A DNA stretch of 23,970 nucleotides from Lachnospiraceae bacterium UBA7179 (GTDB lineage: Bacteria; Bacillota; Clostridia; Lachnospirales; Lachnospiraceae): contig DKVL01000086.1 of the NCBI GenBank assembly GCA_002491195.1, positions 1 to 23,970 on the forward strand. Direction: 5' to 3'. Position numbers and translations under genes: made by a program. Every line of letters begins with the position of its first letter. The first letter of the stretch is position 1. Under the pieces are notes generated by a model, which saw only the letters and a list, made by a program, of their open reading frames with translations, made no database searches and was not told where the DNA came from. This document shows positions 4,836-11,430 of the stretch, one piece after another.

Positions 4836-6758
4836 TTATTCAATAAATATCTTGAATGTTTTTCTGCCTTTACCTTTTCCAGTATGACTATCAATCGTTT
4901 TTGTACCCAATGCCCGGTTGATGCTCTTTGAAAAGGTCAGGTTACTTCCCGGCTGAAAACCGTTGTCAGCACAAAATACCTGATACCGCCTATATACATC
5001 AGCAGTCGGTTCATTGATGATGCTTTCCTTGCCTACATCATCAATAAATGCAAGAATGGGGTTGTTTTCCCTCTCATAGCTTTCCTTCTGCTGCTCTGAC
5101 TTTGCCGGAATTGTAAAAGCCTTGTTTTTCAGCACTTCCACAAGCCCATCTAAAGCACATTGTATGAAATATTCCATGTGTTCAGGCTGTTCCAGTTTGT
5201 ACCTGATAAAAGGGTCATAGCCGGGGGTATCTTTCGTAAATTTCCCATTCAGAGGAATAAATAATAACCTTCTAAGTGCTGCCCCGGTAGGGTCTTTCAT
5301 GTGCGGTATGTCATTCGCTGAATAAATGTGCATTGCATAGGATGCAAAGTTAATTGGCGGTTTGCCTTTTTCCTCTGCCTGAACTTCTTCACCAGTCACC
5401 AGTTTTTTGAAGATTGAAGCATCTGCAATATACCCATTTGATATGTCATCACCGATATTTGCCAACATACCATATAGCGTGATTGTAATAAACCTGTTCC
5501 CAAGAGTACCCATATCAGCAGCGGAATAATTATCTTTCCCAAGCATACTTTCTACCATGTGGATATAGGTGCTTTTTCCGTTGTGCTTGTCACCTACCAA
5601 TATAGCAGCCATACCGCCACCAATGGCAGCAGACCGATAAAGGCAAGCCCCGGCAACTTCTTCCAGTGAATACCGTATATCTGTATCACCACAGGACAGC
5701 TTATCAAGTACACTGTCTACCAAGTCCGATTTTGCATCAGGGTTATAGTTCCAAGGTATTTTGTTGGTGATTATGTGCTGCGGGCTGAACTGCTCTAAAC
5801 TGTCAGTGTTCAGGTTATACACACCATTGTTAAACGCTATCAGGTTCAGGTCTGCGGTTCGCCCTTCCTCAACACACACCACATTCAGATATTTCAGCAC
5901 TTCATTCCTTTGGTTGGATGTCAGGGAAGATATTTCACTCACCATTGCCCTTTCAATTGCATCATAGCCGGGTACATAGATACCGCCCTCGTAGATGTGA
6001 AGCTGACCATTGATTTTTTTCACATGGTACTGCGTTCTGATATGCTCTGCAAATTTATCATGCGAAAACTTATTCTTTGGGAAGAAAACCGACTTTTTAA
6101 ACGCTTCATCCCTTAAAATTACATCCAGTTCTTTTTCTTCCAATGGTTCAGCAAGCACATACTGGTTGATTATCCTGATTGTGTCCTTAATATCTTCTTC
6201 ATCAAATCCGGCATTCTGCAATGACAGGATATAGGCGTACAGTGTGCTGTTCCTACCGTCACCCTCACCCATATTTGCAAAATCTATACTGCACTTTGGC
6301 AGCGGTGTAAAATATTTTGGTAATTCCTGATATGGCTGCTCATTGTAAATTGGTGTGCGTTCAACACCGTTAAACTTTAAGCACTCTCCCGGCAACGAAT
6401 ACCCCGGATGGAAGTCTACAACGATACCACAGGCAAGCATCACCTTATCAGCTTTTTTCAATGATGTATTGCTGTTAATCATCAGGGCATGGACACCCCT
6501 ACCGCTTTCCCTGTCGGTCATATAGCAAGCCAGTCCTTCCCCCTTGATGATATTCTGCAACTTCTCATTGTGGGGTTCTTCATCCGCATCTATCAGTACG
6601 ACATTGGGGTACATGATACCGCTGAAACTGTCAAACGCATCCACTTCCGGCAAAGTCAAAAGCTGTGGATTCCTACCGGGGAATTTCTTTCCCTTCTGAT
6701 TCTTCACAAAGCCTTTGTAAAGCCCTGTTTCGTCAAAATCTATCACCTTCTTTCTCAC
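4836..6758 (-). CDS. Primase-helicase (PriCT + D5/SF3 helicase), satellite replication protein
   Basis: 640 residues. The N-terminal part has VLIDADEEP (about 54-62) and SGRGVHALM (85-93), which resemble an archaeo-eukaryotic primase fold. Then comes a PriCT-like helical domain (about 165-222, with GDGRNSTLYAYIL and EPLEEKELDVIL). The C-terminal half is a superfamily 3 helicase: Walker A GDKHNGKST (389-397), Walker B-like LANIGDD (432-438), sensor SANDIP (480-485) and an arginine finger in RRLLFIPL (496-503). Such proteins start and unwind replication in P4, SaPIs and related elements. GTG 6758 is used because an in-frame stop lies just upstream; the GAAAGG Shine-Dalgarno sequence is close to it, and GTG 6746 is an alternative. 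The iteron origin lies immediately 3'. Confidence 0.88.
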   Translation of the reverse strand: MRKKVIDFDETGLYKGFVKNQKGKKFPGRNPQLLTLPEVDAFDSFSGIMYPNVVLIDADEEPHNEKLQNIIKGEGLACYMTDRESGRGVHALMINSNTSLKKADKVMLACGIVVDFHPGYSLPGECLKFNGVERTPIYNEQPYQELPKYFTPLPKCSIDFANMGEGDGRNSTLYAYILSLQNAGFDEEDIKDTIRIINQYVLAEPLEEKELDVILRDEAFKKSVFFPKNKFSHDKFAEHIRTQYHVKKINGQLHIYEGGIYVPGYDAIERAMVSEISSLTSNQRNEVLKYLNVVCVEEGRTADLNLIAFNNGVYNLNTDSLEQFSPQHIITNKIPWNYNPDAKSDLVDSVLDKLSCGDTDIRYSLEEVAGACLYRSAAIGGGMAAILVGDKHNGKSTYIHMVESMLGKDNYSAADMGTLGNRFITITLYGMLANIGDDISNGYIADASIFKKLVTGEEVQAEEKGKPPINFASYAMHIYSANDIPHMKDPTGAALRRLLFIPLNGKFTKDTPGYDPFIRYKLEQPEHMEYFIQCALDGLVEVLKNKAFTIPAKSEQQKESYERENNPILAFIDDVGKESIINEPTADVYRRYQVFCADNGFQPGSNLTFSKSINRALGTKTIDSHTGKGKGRKTFKIFIE

Positions 6759-6836
6759 TTCCTTTCACTTAAAATTTTCTATACTTTCTAACACCTATTC
6801 CTTGCTTGATTTGGTTGTCTTGGGTTACATCTTCAT

Positions 6837-6854
6837 AGGTTGCTGCAACAACCT
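6837..6854. promoter_or_regulatory. Near-perfect palindrome in the leader of the primase gene
   Basis: AGGTTGTTGCAGCAACCT is an 18-bp palindrome with one wobble pair. It lies 79 bp upstream of the primase start and just after the stop of the 48-aa gene. It could be an operator or an RNA hairpin tuning primase expression. No T-run follows. Confidence 0.4.
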
Positions 6855-6855
6855 T

Positions 6856-7002
6856 TCAGTACAGAGTAGCCAGAAGTTCCATTGCTTTTTCAAATCTGCA
6901 TTGGCTGATAAGTTTTTCCGCTTCTTGCTCTACTTTGGTTCTGCGGTCAATCTCTTCCTGTAACTTCTTGATTTCAGCAATCTTTGCATCAATCTTCTTC
7001 AT
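6856..7002 (-). CDS. Small coiled-coil protein (48 aa)
   Basis: Starts at ATG 7002 (MKKIDAKIAEIKKLQEEIDR), chosen over ATG 7008 because the GAGGGGGG Shine-Dalgarno sequence directly abuts the first ATG but is 6 bases from the second. Charged heptad-like helix over residues 4-35, then a short C-terminal helix (FEKAMELLATLY). The start of this gene lies 12 bp past the stop of the 59-aa gene, in the operon led by the Cro-like gene. The function is unknown. Small coiled-coil proteins next to primases may be accessory subunits or antirepressors. Confidence 0.6.
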   Translation of the reverse strand: MKKIDAKIAEIKKLQEEIDRRTKVEQEAEKLISQCRFEKAMELLATLY

Positions 7003-7014
7003 AGGCATCCCCCC

Positions 7015-7194
7015 TCAAAATTCAAATGTAGGGTAGACCACGGCTTCATACGCATGGATTTCTTCCACATACTTCTGAATCTCTGCCATGCCGTCCAGAC
7101 TGTTATAGAAAATCTGTGCCTGTTCCATGGTTTCAAATTCCACATAGCTTTCCTGTCCGTCCTGTTCCCAGTACCTTACCCTATAATCCTTCAT
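7015..7194 (-). CDS. Unknown 59-aa acidic protein
   Basis: Starts at ATG 7194, four bases after the Cro-like stop, with AAGGGG inside the end of that gene. Sequence MKDYRVRYWEQDGQESYVEF opens with two probable beta strands, followed by a helix (ETMEQAQIFYNSLDG) and an acidic end (VVYPTFEF). Small beta-beta-alpha proteins of this type are common in phage early regions. I see no catalytic or DNA-binding motif. It is part of the same operon as the Cro-like regulator. Confidence 0.62.
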   Translation of the reverse strand: MKDYRVRYWEQDGQESYVEFETMEQAQIFYNSLDGMAEIQKYVEEIHAYEAVVYPTFEF

Positions 7195-7198
7195 TCGC

Positions 7199-7399
7199 TC
7201 ACCCCTTTACATCAATCAGGTTTTCAACCGGTACATTCAGAGCCTTTGCAATTTTTCCTACTGTTGCGGGCTTGCAGTTATTCCCGGCTGAAATCCGTCT
7301 GTATGTCTGATACTGGATATTTACCGCCTTACATAAATCATAGGGGTTCATACAGGCAGTTGCCAAAGCAATCTGCAATTTTGAATTGTTGATTGTCAT
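7199..7399 (-). CDS. Cro-like XRE-family DNA-binding protein
   Basis: 66 residues starting MTINNSKLQIALATACMN; AGGAG precedes ATG 7399 by 9 bases. The frame extends to ATG 7456, but that start would lie upstream of the predicted transcription start and overlap the operators. A five-helix XRE fold is visible: LQIALATACMNPYDLCKAVN, recognition helix region QYQTYRRISAGNNC, then PATVGKIAKALNV. It heads the leftward operon with the small genes and the primase. The divergent repressor-like gene lies at 7565. By analogy with lambda-type switches it would commit the element to replication and oppose the repressor. Confidence 0.8.
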   Translation of the reverse strand: MTINNSKLQIALATACMNPYDLCKAVNIQYQTYRRISAGNNCKPATVGKIAKALNVPVENLIDVKG

Positions 7400-7430
7400 G
7401 TATCGTATCTCCTTTCTTAGATTTTTATTG

Positions 7431-7515
7431 ACAGAAGCCTTTTCTTCTGTTATCATAACTTTATCAGAAGTTTATTCTTCTGTCAATATCCCAAAAGAGA
7501 ATTTTTTTCTTCTGT
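7431..7515. promoter_or_regulatory. Three-operator switch (O1, O2, O3) between divergent regulators
   Basis: O1 (7431-7450) is ACAGAAG-N6-CTTCTGT, a perfect inverted repeat. O2 (7465-7482) is CAGAAG-N6-CTTCTG, also perfect. O3 (7496-7515) has a perfect right half CTTCTGT and a degenerate left half AGAGAAT (5 of 7). The centres are 33 and 32 bp apart, three helical turns, so bound dimers would lie on one face. O2 overlaps the -35 of the leftward promoter, O1 covers its start, and O3 lies at the -35 of the rightward promoter. This is the logic of lambda OR. Confidence 0.72.
7458..7486 (-). promoter_or_regulatory. Leftward early promoter
   Basis: Minus-strand TTGACA (7486-7481), a 17-bp spacer and TAAAGT (7463-7458), with a start near 7451. 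It drives the Cro-like gene, the small genes and the primase. The -35 overlaps O2 and the start region is covered by O1. Confidence 0.7.
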
Positions 7516-7540
7516 TATTTTTTCATGTTCTATGCTATAC
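7513..7540 (+). promoter_or_regulatory. Promoter of the repressor-like gene (extended -10)
   Basis: TGC-TATACT ends at 7540, an extended -10 motif, with a poor -35 overlapping operator O3. A second plus-strand candidate, TTGACA (7428-7433)-N17-TATCAT (7451-7456), overlaps O1. Confidence 0.55.
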
Positions 7541-7564
7541 TGTTTTTCAAAGGTAGGTGAGAAA

Positions 7565-7996
7565 ATGACAGTTGGTGAAAAAATCCGAAAAGTTAGGAAA
7601 GAAAAGGGCTTCACCCAAAAGCAATTAGGAGAATTATGCCAAATGAATGAAGTTCAGATAAGGCAATATGAACTAGGTAAAGCCAATCCTAAAATTGAAA
7701 CGGTCAATAAAATTGCATCAGCTTTAGGTGAACCTCTGAATTGTTTTTTAGATATAAGTGTAAAAGAGGTCAAAGAAGATACAACCAAAGCAATCTCTTT
7801 TAAAGAATATTTAGGTATTTTGGGATATGAAGTACATGAAAGCCCTTATAATGATAAATGGGTTATTCATATCAAAGATTCTGATGCAGATGTTTATATC
7901 AGTAGTGAGGAAATGAACACCTTAGAGCGGACTACCATAGAAAACATTGATTTAAGAATTAACAAGTACATGAATGACGGAAAACATAATCAATAG
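7565..7996 (+). CDS. XRE-family repressor-like regulator
   Basis: 143 residues from ATG 7565 (MTVGEKIRKVRKEKGFTQKQ); the frame reaches to 7532, but the promoter lies there and AGGTGAG fits ATG 7565. Residues 1-60 are a canonical helix-turn-helix of the XRE type (GFTQKQLGELCQMNEVQIRQYELGK... as the recognition region, then IETVNKIASALG). Residues 75-143 form a different C-terminal domain (ISFKEYLGILGYEV, KWVIHIKDSDADVYISSEE) without the Ser-Lys protease dyad of LexA/CI. Release would then need a protein antirepressor, for example from a helper phage, rather than RecA-driven self-cleavage. It probably binds the three operators just upstream and keeps the element silent. Confidence 0.82.
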   Translation: MTVGEKIRKVRKEKGFTQKQLGELCQMNEVQIRQYELGKANPKIETVNKIASALGEPLNCFLDISVKEVKEDTTKAISFKEYLGILGYEVHESPYNDKWVIHIKDSDADVYISSEEMNTLERTTIENIDLRINKYMNDGKHNQ

Positions 7997-8000
7997 GGTC

Positions 8001-8084
8001 TGTCCGAAAAACGGACGGTTGCGGACGAATTTCGTTCGCAACTCATAACGCTAAAAACCGCCCCGGTTGCAGCCGGAACGGTTT
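8001..8084. other. Three consecutive hairpins between regulator and integrase
   Basis: Directly after the regulator stop: GTCCG-AAAAA-CGGAC (8002-8016), then GTTGCGGACGAA / TTCGTTCGCAAC (8018-8042, one G-U pair), then AAACCG...CGGTTT (8055-8084) enclosing CCGGTTGCAGCCGG. None has a strong T-run. They may slow read-through into the integrase or form a processed RNA. Confidence 0.5.
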
Positions 8085-8111
8085 GAATAGATGTAACCCA
8101 TAAACCCATAT

Positions 8112-8163
8112 AAAGGAATATGCTGTTACTGTCCAAGACAAATACAGTATAGCACATTCCTTT
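8112..8163. other. Long imperfect hairpin in the integrase leader
   Basis: AAAGGAATATGCT (8112-8124) and AGCACATTCCTTT (8151-8163) form the base of an imperfect stem with ACTGT/ACAGT inside. CCATAAACCCATATA just upstream loosely resembles the composite motif. It lies 40 bp before the integrase start and may control integrase expression or be an Xis/Int site. Confidence 0.4.
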
Positions 8164-8202
8164 GTTAAATGCACCTATTTTTAAGAAAGGAATGAATTAT
8201 TG

Positions 8203-9255
8203 ATGAAATTGCCAAATGGATATGGCAGCGTTTACAAGTTGCCCGGTAACAGGCGTAAACCTTGGGCTGTCCGTATCACTGTATCAAGAAAAGAGGACAA
8301 AGACGGAAAAATTCACTGGAAATACAAATACTTGGGGTATTATGAAACCCAAAGTGAAGCACTGGTTGCCTTGGCACATTATAATGAAAATCCCTATGAT
8401 ATGGATGCCAACAAGACCACCTTTGCAGAAGTATTTGAAAAATGGTCTGCGGAACATTACCCCAAAATATCAAAGTCCAATATCAATGGCTACAATGCTT
8501 CATACAAGCTATGTGAAATGTTGTATTCCATGCGGTTCAACGATATAAGAAAAAGCCATTTACAGGGTGTTGTGGATAATTGTGGCAAAAACTACCCAAC
8601 ACTGCGGAAATTAAAGGTTCTTTTCACTGTCATGTATAAATTTGCTTTGGAGAATGACATCTGCTCAAAGGATTACTCCCAGTATGTTGACATTATCCAG
8701 TACAAAGACCAAAACCCAAACGCTTACAACAGAAAGCCTTTCAGTTCTGCGGAAATTGAAACTGTTTGGAAGTGGAAGGATACCAACGAATATATCAGCG
8801 TTATCCTGATGCTGATGTACTGCGGTTGCAGAATCGGTGAACTGCTTGACCTGAAAAAAGAAAATGTAAACATAGCGGAACGGTGGTTTGACATAACGGC
8901 ATCAAAGACAGAATCCGGCATCAGGAAAGCACCCATTGCCAAAAAGGTATTACCCTTCTTTGAATACTGGTATAATAAAAATGATTGCGAATATCTTTTA
9001 TCCACTCCTGATGCAAAGCACTTTGTATATCGCAATTATTATGATTCCTATTGGAAACCCTTTGTTGACCAAATGGGGATGCCAAATCACCGCCCACATG
9101 ATACCCGGCACACTTGCATTTCACTCCTGACTGCTGCCGGAGTAGATGACAAAATCATCAAAAAGATTGTCGGTCATAAAGGGCAGTCAGTAACAGAAAC
9201 CGTCTACACCCATTTTGAAATTCAACAGTTGATTGATGCCATTGACCTGATATAA
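8203..9255 (+). CDS. Tyrosine recombinase integrase (Tn916/phage type)
   Basis: 350 residues from ATG 8203; AAAGGA lies 11 bases upstream and a TTG one codon earlier is the alternative start. N-terminal AP2-like arm-binding domain (residues 1-60, GYGSVYKLPGNRRKPWAVRI and KYKYLGYYETQSEA). A core-binding helical domain follows (about 70-160, TFAEVFEKWSAEHY). The catalytic domain shows Arg in GCRIGELL (R210), Lys in SKTESG (235), HDTRH with H299/R302, GH at 324-325 and Tyr in TVYTHF (Y335), so the active site is complete. It sits beside attR, 155 bp from the core, and should catalyse insertion into the rpsI 3' end and, with a directionality factor, excision. No obvious excisionase gene is seen. 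Confidence 0.93.
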   Translation: MKLPNGYGSVYKLPGNRRKPWAVRITVSRKEDKDGKIHWKYKYLGYYETQSEALVALAHYNENPYDMDANKTTFAEVFEKWSAEHYPKISKSNINGYNASYKLCEMLYSMRFNDIRKSHLQGVVDNCGKNYPTLRKLKVLFTVMYKFALENDICSKDYSQYVDIIQYKDQNPNAYNRKPFSSAEIETVWKWKDTNEYISVILMLMYCGCRIGELLDLKKENVNIAERWFDITASKTESGIRKAPIAKKVLPFFEYWYNKNDCEYLLSTPDAKHFVYRNYYDSYWKPFVDQMGMPNHRPHDTRHTCISLLTAAGVDDKIIKKIVGHKGQSVTETVYTHFEIQQLIDAIDLI

Positions 9256-9290
9256 AAAGAACCCCCGGCATAATTCCGGGGGTAAAATTT
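9256..9290. terminator. Bidirectional terminator between integrase and rpsI
   Basis: ACCCCCGG (9261-9268) pairs perfectly with CCGGGGGT (9276-9283) across a 7-nt loop. Plus strand: AAAATTTT follows. Minus strand: TTCTTTTTAT follows. It ends the integrase and, from the other side, the rplM-rpsI operon, whose own terminator has been moved to 242-285 by the insertion. Confidence 0.85.
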
Positions 9291-9300
9291 TGCTTTTTTG

Positions 9301-9351
9301 TGTAAGCAACCTGTAAGCAACTTGTATATTTCCGCATACCGTCTAAGCAAG
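9301..9351. repeat. Integrase arm-type direct repeats near attR
   Basis: TGTAAGCAAC at 9301-9310 and 9312-9321 (11-bp period) plus a weaker TCTAAGCAAG at 9342-9351. The same 10-mer occurs once inside the left end (475-484). This resembles the direct-repeat arm sites bound by Tn916-type integrases. Confidence 0.5.
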
Positions 9352-9410
9352 TCGCACAAGGCTTTTAACACTGAACTTTCAATGTTTTTGCAATATATGA
9401 TATGCAATTT

Positions 9411-9423
9411 ATTATCTCTTGGA
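9411..9423. repeat. attR core in the rpsI 3' end
   Basis: ATTATCTCTTGGA; bases 9412-9423 are the stop and last three codons of rpsI. The copy at 422-434 marks the other end. Because the core restores the gene end, S9 is unchanged by the insertion. Confidence 0.72.
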
Positions 9424-9816
9424 GAACTGTGGTGCACGACGAGCTGCTTTCAAGCCGTACTTCTTTCTCTCCTTCATACGAGGATCACGTGTCAGGAAGC
9501 CTTCCTTCTTGAGCACTGGTCTGTAATCGGAATCTGCCTGCAATAAAGCTCTGGAGATACCATGTCTGATCGCACCTGCCTGCCCTGTGTAGCCGCCACC
9601 CTTTACGTTTACAAGCACATCAAACTTGTCAACAGTATCGGTCGCTGCCAAAGGCTGACGAACGATAACCTTCAGTGTCTCTAACCCGAAATAGTCATCA
9701 ATTCCCCTCTTGTTGATCGTAATGTTGCCTGTACCCGGTGTCAGATATACTCTGGCGATCGATTTTTTTCTTCTACCTGTTCCATAATATCTTGAAGCAT
9801 TTGCTGCTTTTGCCAT
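9412..9816 (-). CDS. rpsI: 30S ribosomal protein S9
   Basis: 134 residues starting MAKAANASRYYGTGRRKKSI, full length. The family signature GGGYTGQAGAIRHGISRALL lies at residues 73-92, and the conserved basic tail RRAPQFSKR reaches the tRNA in the P site of the small subunit. It is 29 bp downstream of rplM, the usual operon pair. The last codons overlap attR. The element's insertion keeps the reading frame and replaces everything downstream, including the terminator. Confidence 0.98.
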   Translation of the reverse strand: MAKAANASRYYGTGRRKKSIARVYLTPGTGNITINKRGIDDYFGLETLKVIVRQPLAATDTVDKFDVLVNVKGGGYTGQAGAIRHGISRALLQADSDYRPVLKKEGFLTRDPRMKERKKYGLKAARRAPQFSKR

Positions 9817-9845
9817 TTTTGTTTCCTCCTTTATCTATACACTGA

Positions 9846-10274
9846 TTAAAATGTCAATGTCTCTGGCTTCTGAGCTGCATGCTTGTGCTCAGGTCCTGCA
9901 TATACGAAGAGTTTCTTATACATCTGACGACCTAAAGGTCCCTTTGGAAGCATCCCTTTCACTGCGTGCTCAATTACTTCTTCCGGTTTCTTGTTCAACT
10001 GCTCTCTCAAGGTCGCTGACTTCATACCGCCAACATACTCTGAGTGGTGGTAGTAAACCTTCTGATCAAGCTTCTTGCCTGTCACCGCAACCTTCTCCGC
10101 ATTAATGATAATCACATAATCACCTGTATCAATATGAGGAGTAAAAATAGGTTTGTTCTTTCCTCTCAATACGCTTGCAACCTCTGATGCCAAGCGTCCT
10201 AATGTCATGCCAGTAGCGTCTACTACATACCATTTTCTATCAATTGTAGCTGGGCTAGCCATAAATGTTTTCAT
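9846..10274 (-). CDS. rplM: 50S ribosomal protein L13
   Basis: 142 residues, start MKTFMASPATIDRKWYVVDA with TGGAGG 8 bases upstream. Full length for the family. Conserved GMTLGRLASEVASVLRGKNK and VKGMLPKGPLGRQMYKKL are present. L13 is an early assembly protein of the large subunit. It starts the rplM-rpsI operon behind its own promoter and a roughly 175-nt leader. Confidence 0.98.
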   Translation of the reverse strand: MKTFMASPATIDRKWYVVDATGMTLGRLASEVASVLRGKNKPIFTPHIDTGDYVIIINAEKVAVTGKKLDQKVYYHHSEYVGGMKSATLREQLNKKPEEVIEHAVKGMLPKGPLGRQMYKKLFVYAGPEHKHAAQKPETLTF

Positions 10275-10279
10275 TATGT

Positions 10280-10450
10280 TACCTCCATATATTTAGCCTG
10301 TCGGCTCTCCTTTGATGGTTATTCCTGTCTCAATCCTCTGATGTGGAATGTCCGGACCACACTCTACGGATTCACAAGTCACCTAGATACCTTGGCTGAC
10401 ACCTCTGTCAATATCGGGGCTTTGATATTGTACAATCATATGTCACCACA
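10280..10450 (-). promoter_or_regulatory. rplM leader, candidate L13 autoregulatory region
   Basis: The roughly 175-nt untranslated leader holds a 7-bp hairpin (CAATATC / GATATTG around 10413-10434) and TGTGG / CCACA (around 10341-10360). L13 leaders that bind the protein are known in Firmicutes. I cannot confirm the consensus by eye, so this is an inference from position and pairing. Confidence 0.35.
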
Positions 10451-10457
10451 TTGAATT

Positions 10458-10486
10458 ATTATATTATACGGTTCCTGGTGTGTCAA
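10458..10486 (-). promoter_or_regulatory. rplM-rpsI promoter
   Basis: Perfect TTGACA (10486-10481), a 17-bp spacer and perfect TATAAT (10463-10458) on the minus strand, with a start near 10451. A second overlapping TATAAT is 12 bp from the -35 and is badly spaced. Confidence 0.8.
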
Positions 10487-10605
10487 GACCTAAATTGTCA
10501 AATTTATCCGCAATTTGTATCAGTTGTTCCTATTCACACAGGACTTAACATTTACTGCTAATTATAGCTTTACAAGTTCACAATCCCCCTCCAATAGAAC
10601 CGTCC

Positions 10606-11358
10606 TCACGACAGATTCCCCCCTAAAAACTCATATTTTACCAACGTCAGTCCGCATGCTGGCGCTGTTGGTCCTGCCTTCGCCCGGTCGCAGGCTCTTA
10701 AAATATCAACCATGTTATCAGGAACCAGATTCCCTCTCCCCACTTCGATCAGCGTACCGGCTATGATCCGAACCATATTGTACAGAAAGCCCGAACCGGT
10801 TATTCTGATTGTGATCATGTTCCCCGCTTTGTCCAATACAATATCATAAATCGTTCTCACTGTCGTATCCGCTGTCGAATGAATGCTGCAAAAACTCTTA
10901 AAATCATGCTCTCCTGCCAGATAATCTGCCGCTTCCTGCATTAACACAACATCGAGCGGCGCATACGTAAAGTGTGAATAAAGTCTGTACACCGGCATTG
11001 GAAACGCACTGTTCCATATTTTGTATTCGTATGTTTTCCTGCTGTCCTGTCGCCTTGGGTGAAAATCCAGCGGTACTTCCCTCGATGCCTGGATTCGGAT
11101 ATCTTCCGGAAGTCTTTGGTTTAATGCGTATGAAAACTTTTCGGCAGGCATTCGCGCCTGTGTATCAAATACTGCTATGTTTCCAAGTGCATGCACGCCT
11201 GTGTCAGTTCTCGACGCTCCAATCACCCTGACCTCTTCGTTTAATAAGGCACTCAATGTTTCATTAAGTACAGACTCAATCGTCGTCACATTCGGTTGAA
11301 GCTGCCACCCATGATAGTTCGTACCGTCATAGGCAACAGTTAACATTACCCGTTTCAT
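10606..11358 (-). CDS. truA: tRNA pseudouridine(38-40) synthase
   Basis: 250 residues from ATG 11358 (MKRVMLTVAYDGTNYHGWQL); the open frame runs 21 codons further, but family proteins start here and AGGGTAG precedes it. The catalytic Asp lies in GASRTDTGVHALGN (about residues 49-62). YEYKIWNS, HDFKSFCS and GSGFLYNMVRIIAGTLIEVG are further TruA blocks. It isomerises uridines 38-40 in the anticodon arm. It follows ecfT with a 72-bp gap. There is no clear terminator before the rplM promoter, so some read-through into the rplM operon is likely. Confidence 0.96.
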   Translation of the reverse strand: MKRVMLTVAYDGTNYHGWQLQPNVTTIESVLNETLSALLNEEVRVIGASRTDTGVHALGNIAVFDTQARMPAEKFSYALNQRLPEDIRIQASREVPLDFHPRRQDSRKTYEYKIWNSAFPMPVYRLYSHFTYAPLDVVLMQEAADYLAGEHDFKSFCSIHSTADTTVRTIYDIVLDKAGNMITIRITGSGFLYNMVRIIAGTLIEVGRGNLVPDNMVDILRACDRAKAGPTAPACGLTLVKYEFLGGNLS

Positions 11359-11430
11359 TCTACCCTGTCTCCCAATCCATGTCTTATGCCATAATTTCCA
11401 TACACATTCCAACTGATGCAATAGATTTTA

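Larger units (their letters stand above)
422..9423. mobile_element. Integrated phage-satellite-like element (about 9.0 kb) in the 3' end of rpsI
   Basis: Bounded by 13-bp direct repeats, with the tyrosine integrase lying next to attR. The gene order from attR is integrase, divergent XRE/Cro-like pair, small genes, primase-helicase, iteron origin, small genes, then scaffold, capsid and neck genes. This matches the layout of phage-inducible chromosomal islands: small size, repressor switch, own replication, ribosomal-gene attachment site. There is no visible terminase, portal, protease, tail or lysis gene, so it cannot be a complete phage. Unlike classical PICIs it encodes capsid and scaffold. 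Unlike reported capsid-forming PICIs it seems to lack portal and terminase. All frames are intact, which argues against simple decay. Confidence 0.8.

Noticed and set aside
5700..5709. Third copy of the composite motif (TTATCAAGTA inside the primase gene)
   Set aside because: Only the one block matches. The CATATA blocks are missing at the required spacing, so this is chance in coding sequence.
8018..8042. Strong terminator after the repressor gene
   Set aside because: The stem is good, but no T-run follows on the plus strand, so it is listed only as a hairpin.
422..9423. Integrative conjugative element
   Set aside because: There is no relaxase, coupling ATPase or type IV secretion gene. 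The cargo is capsid genes, so a phage satellite fits better.
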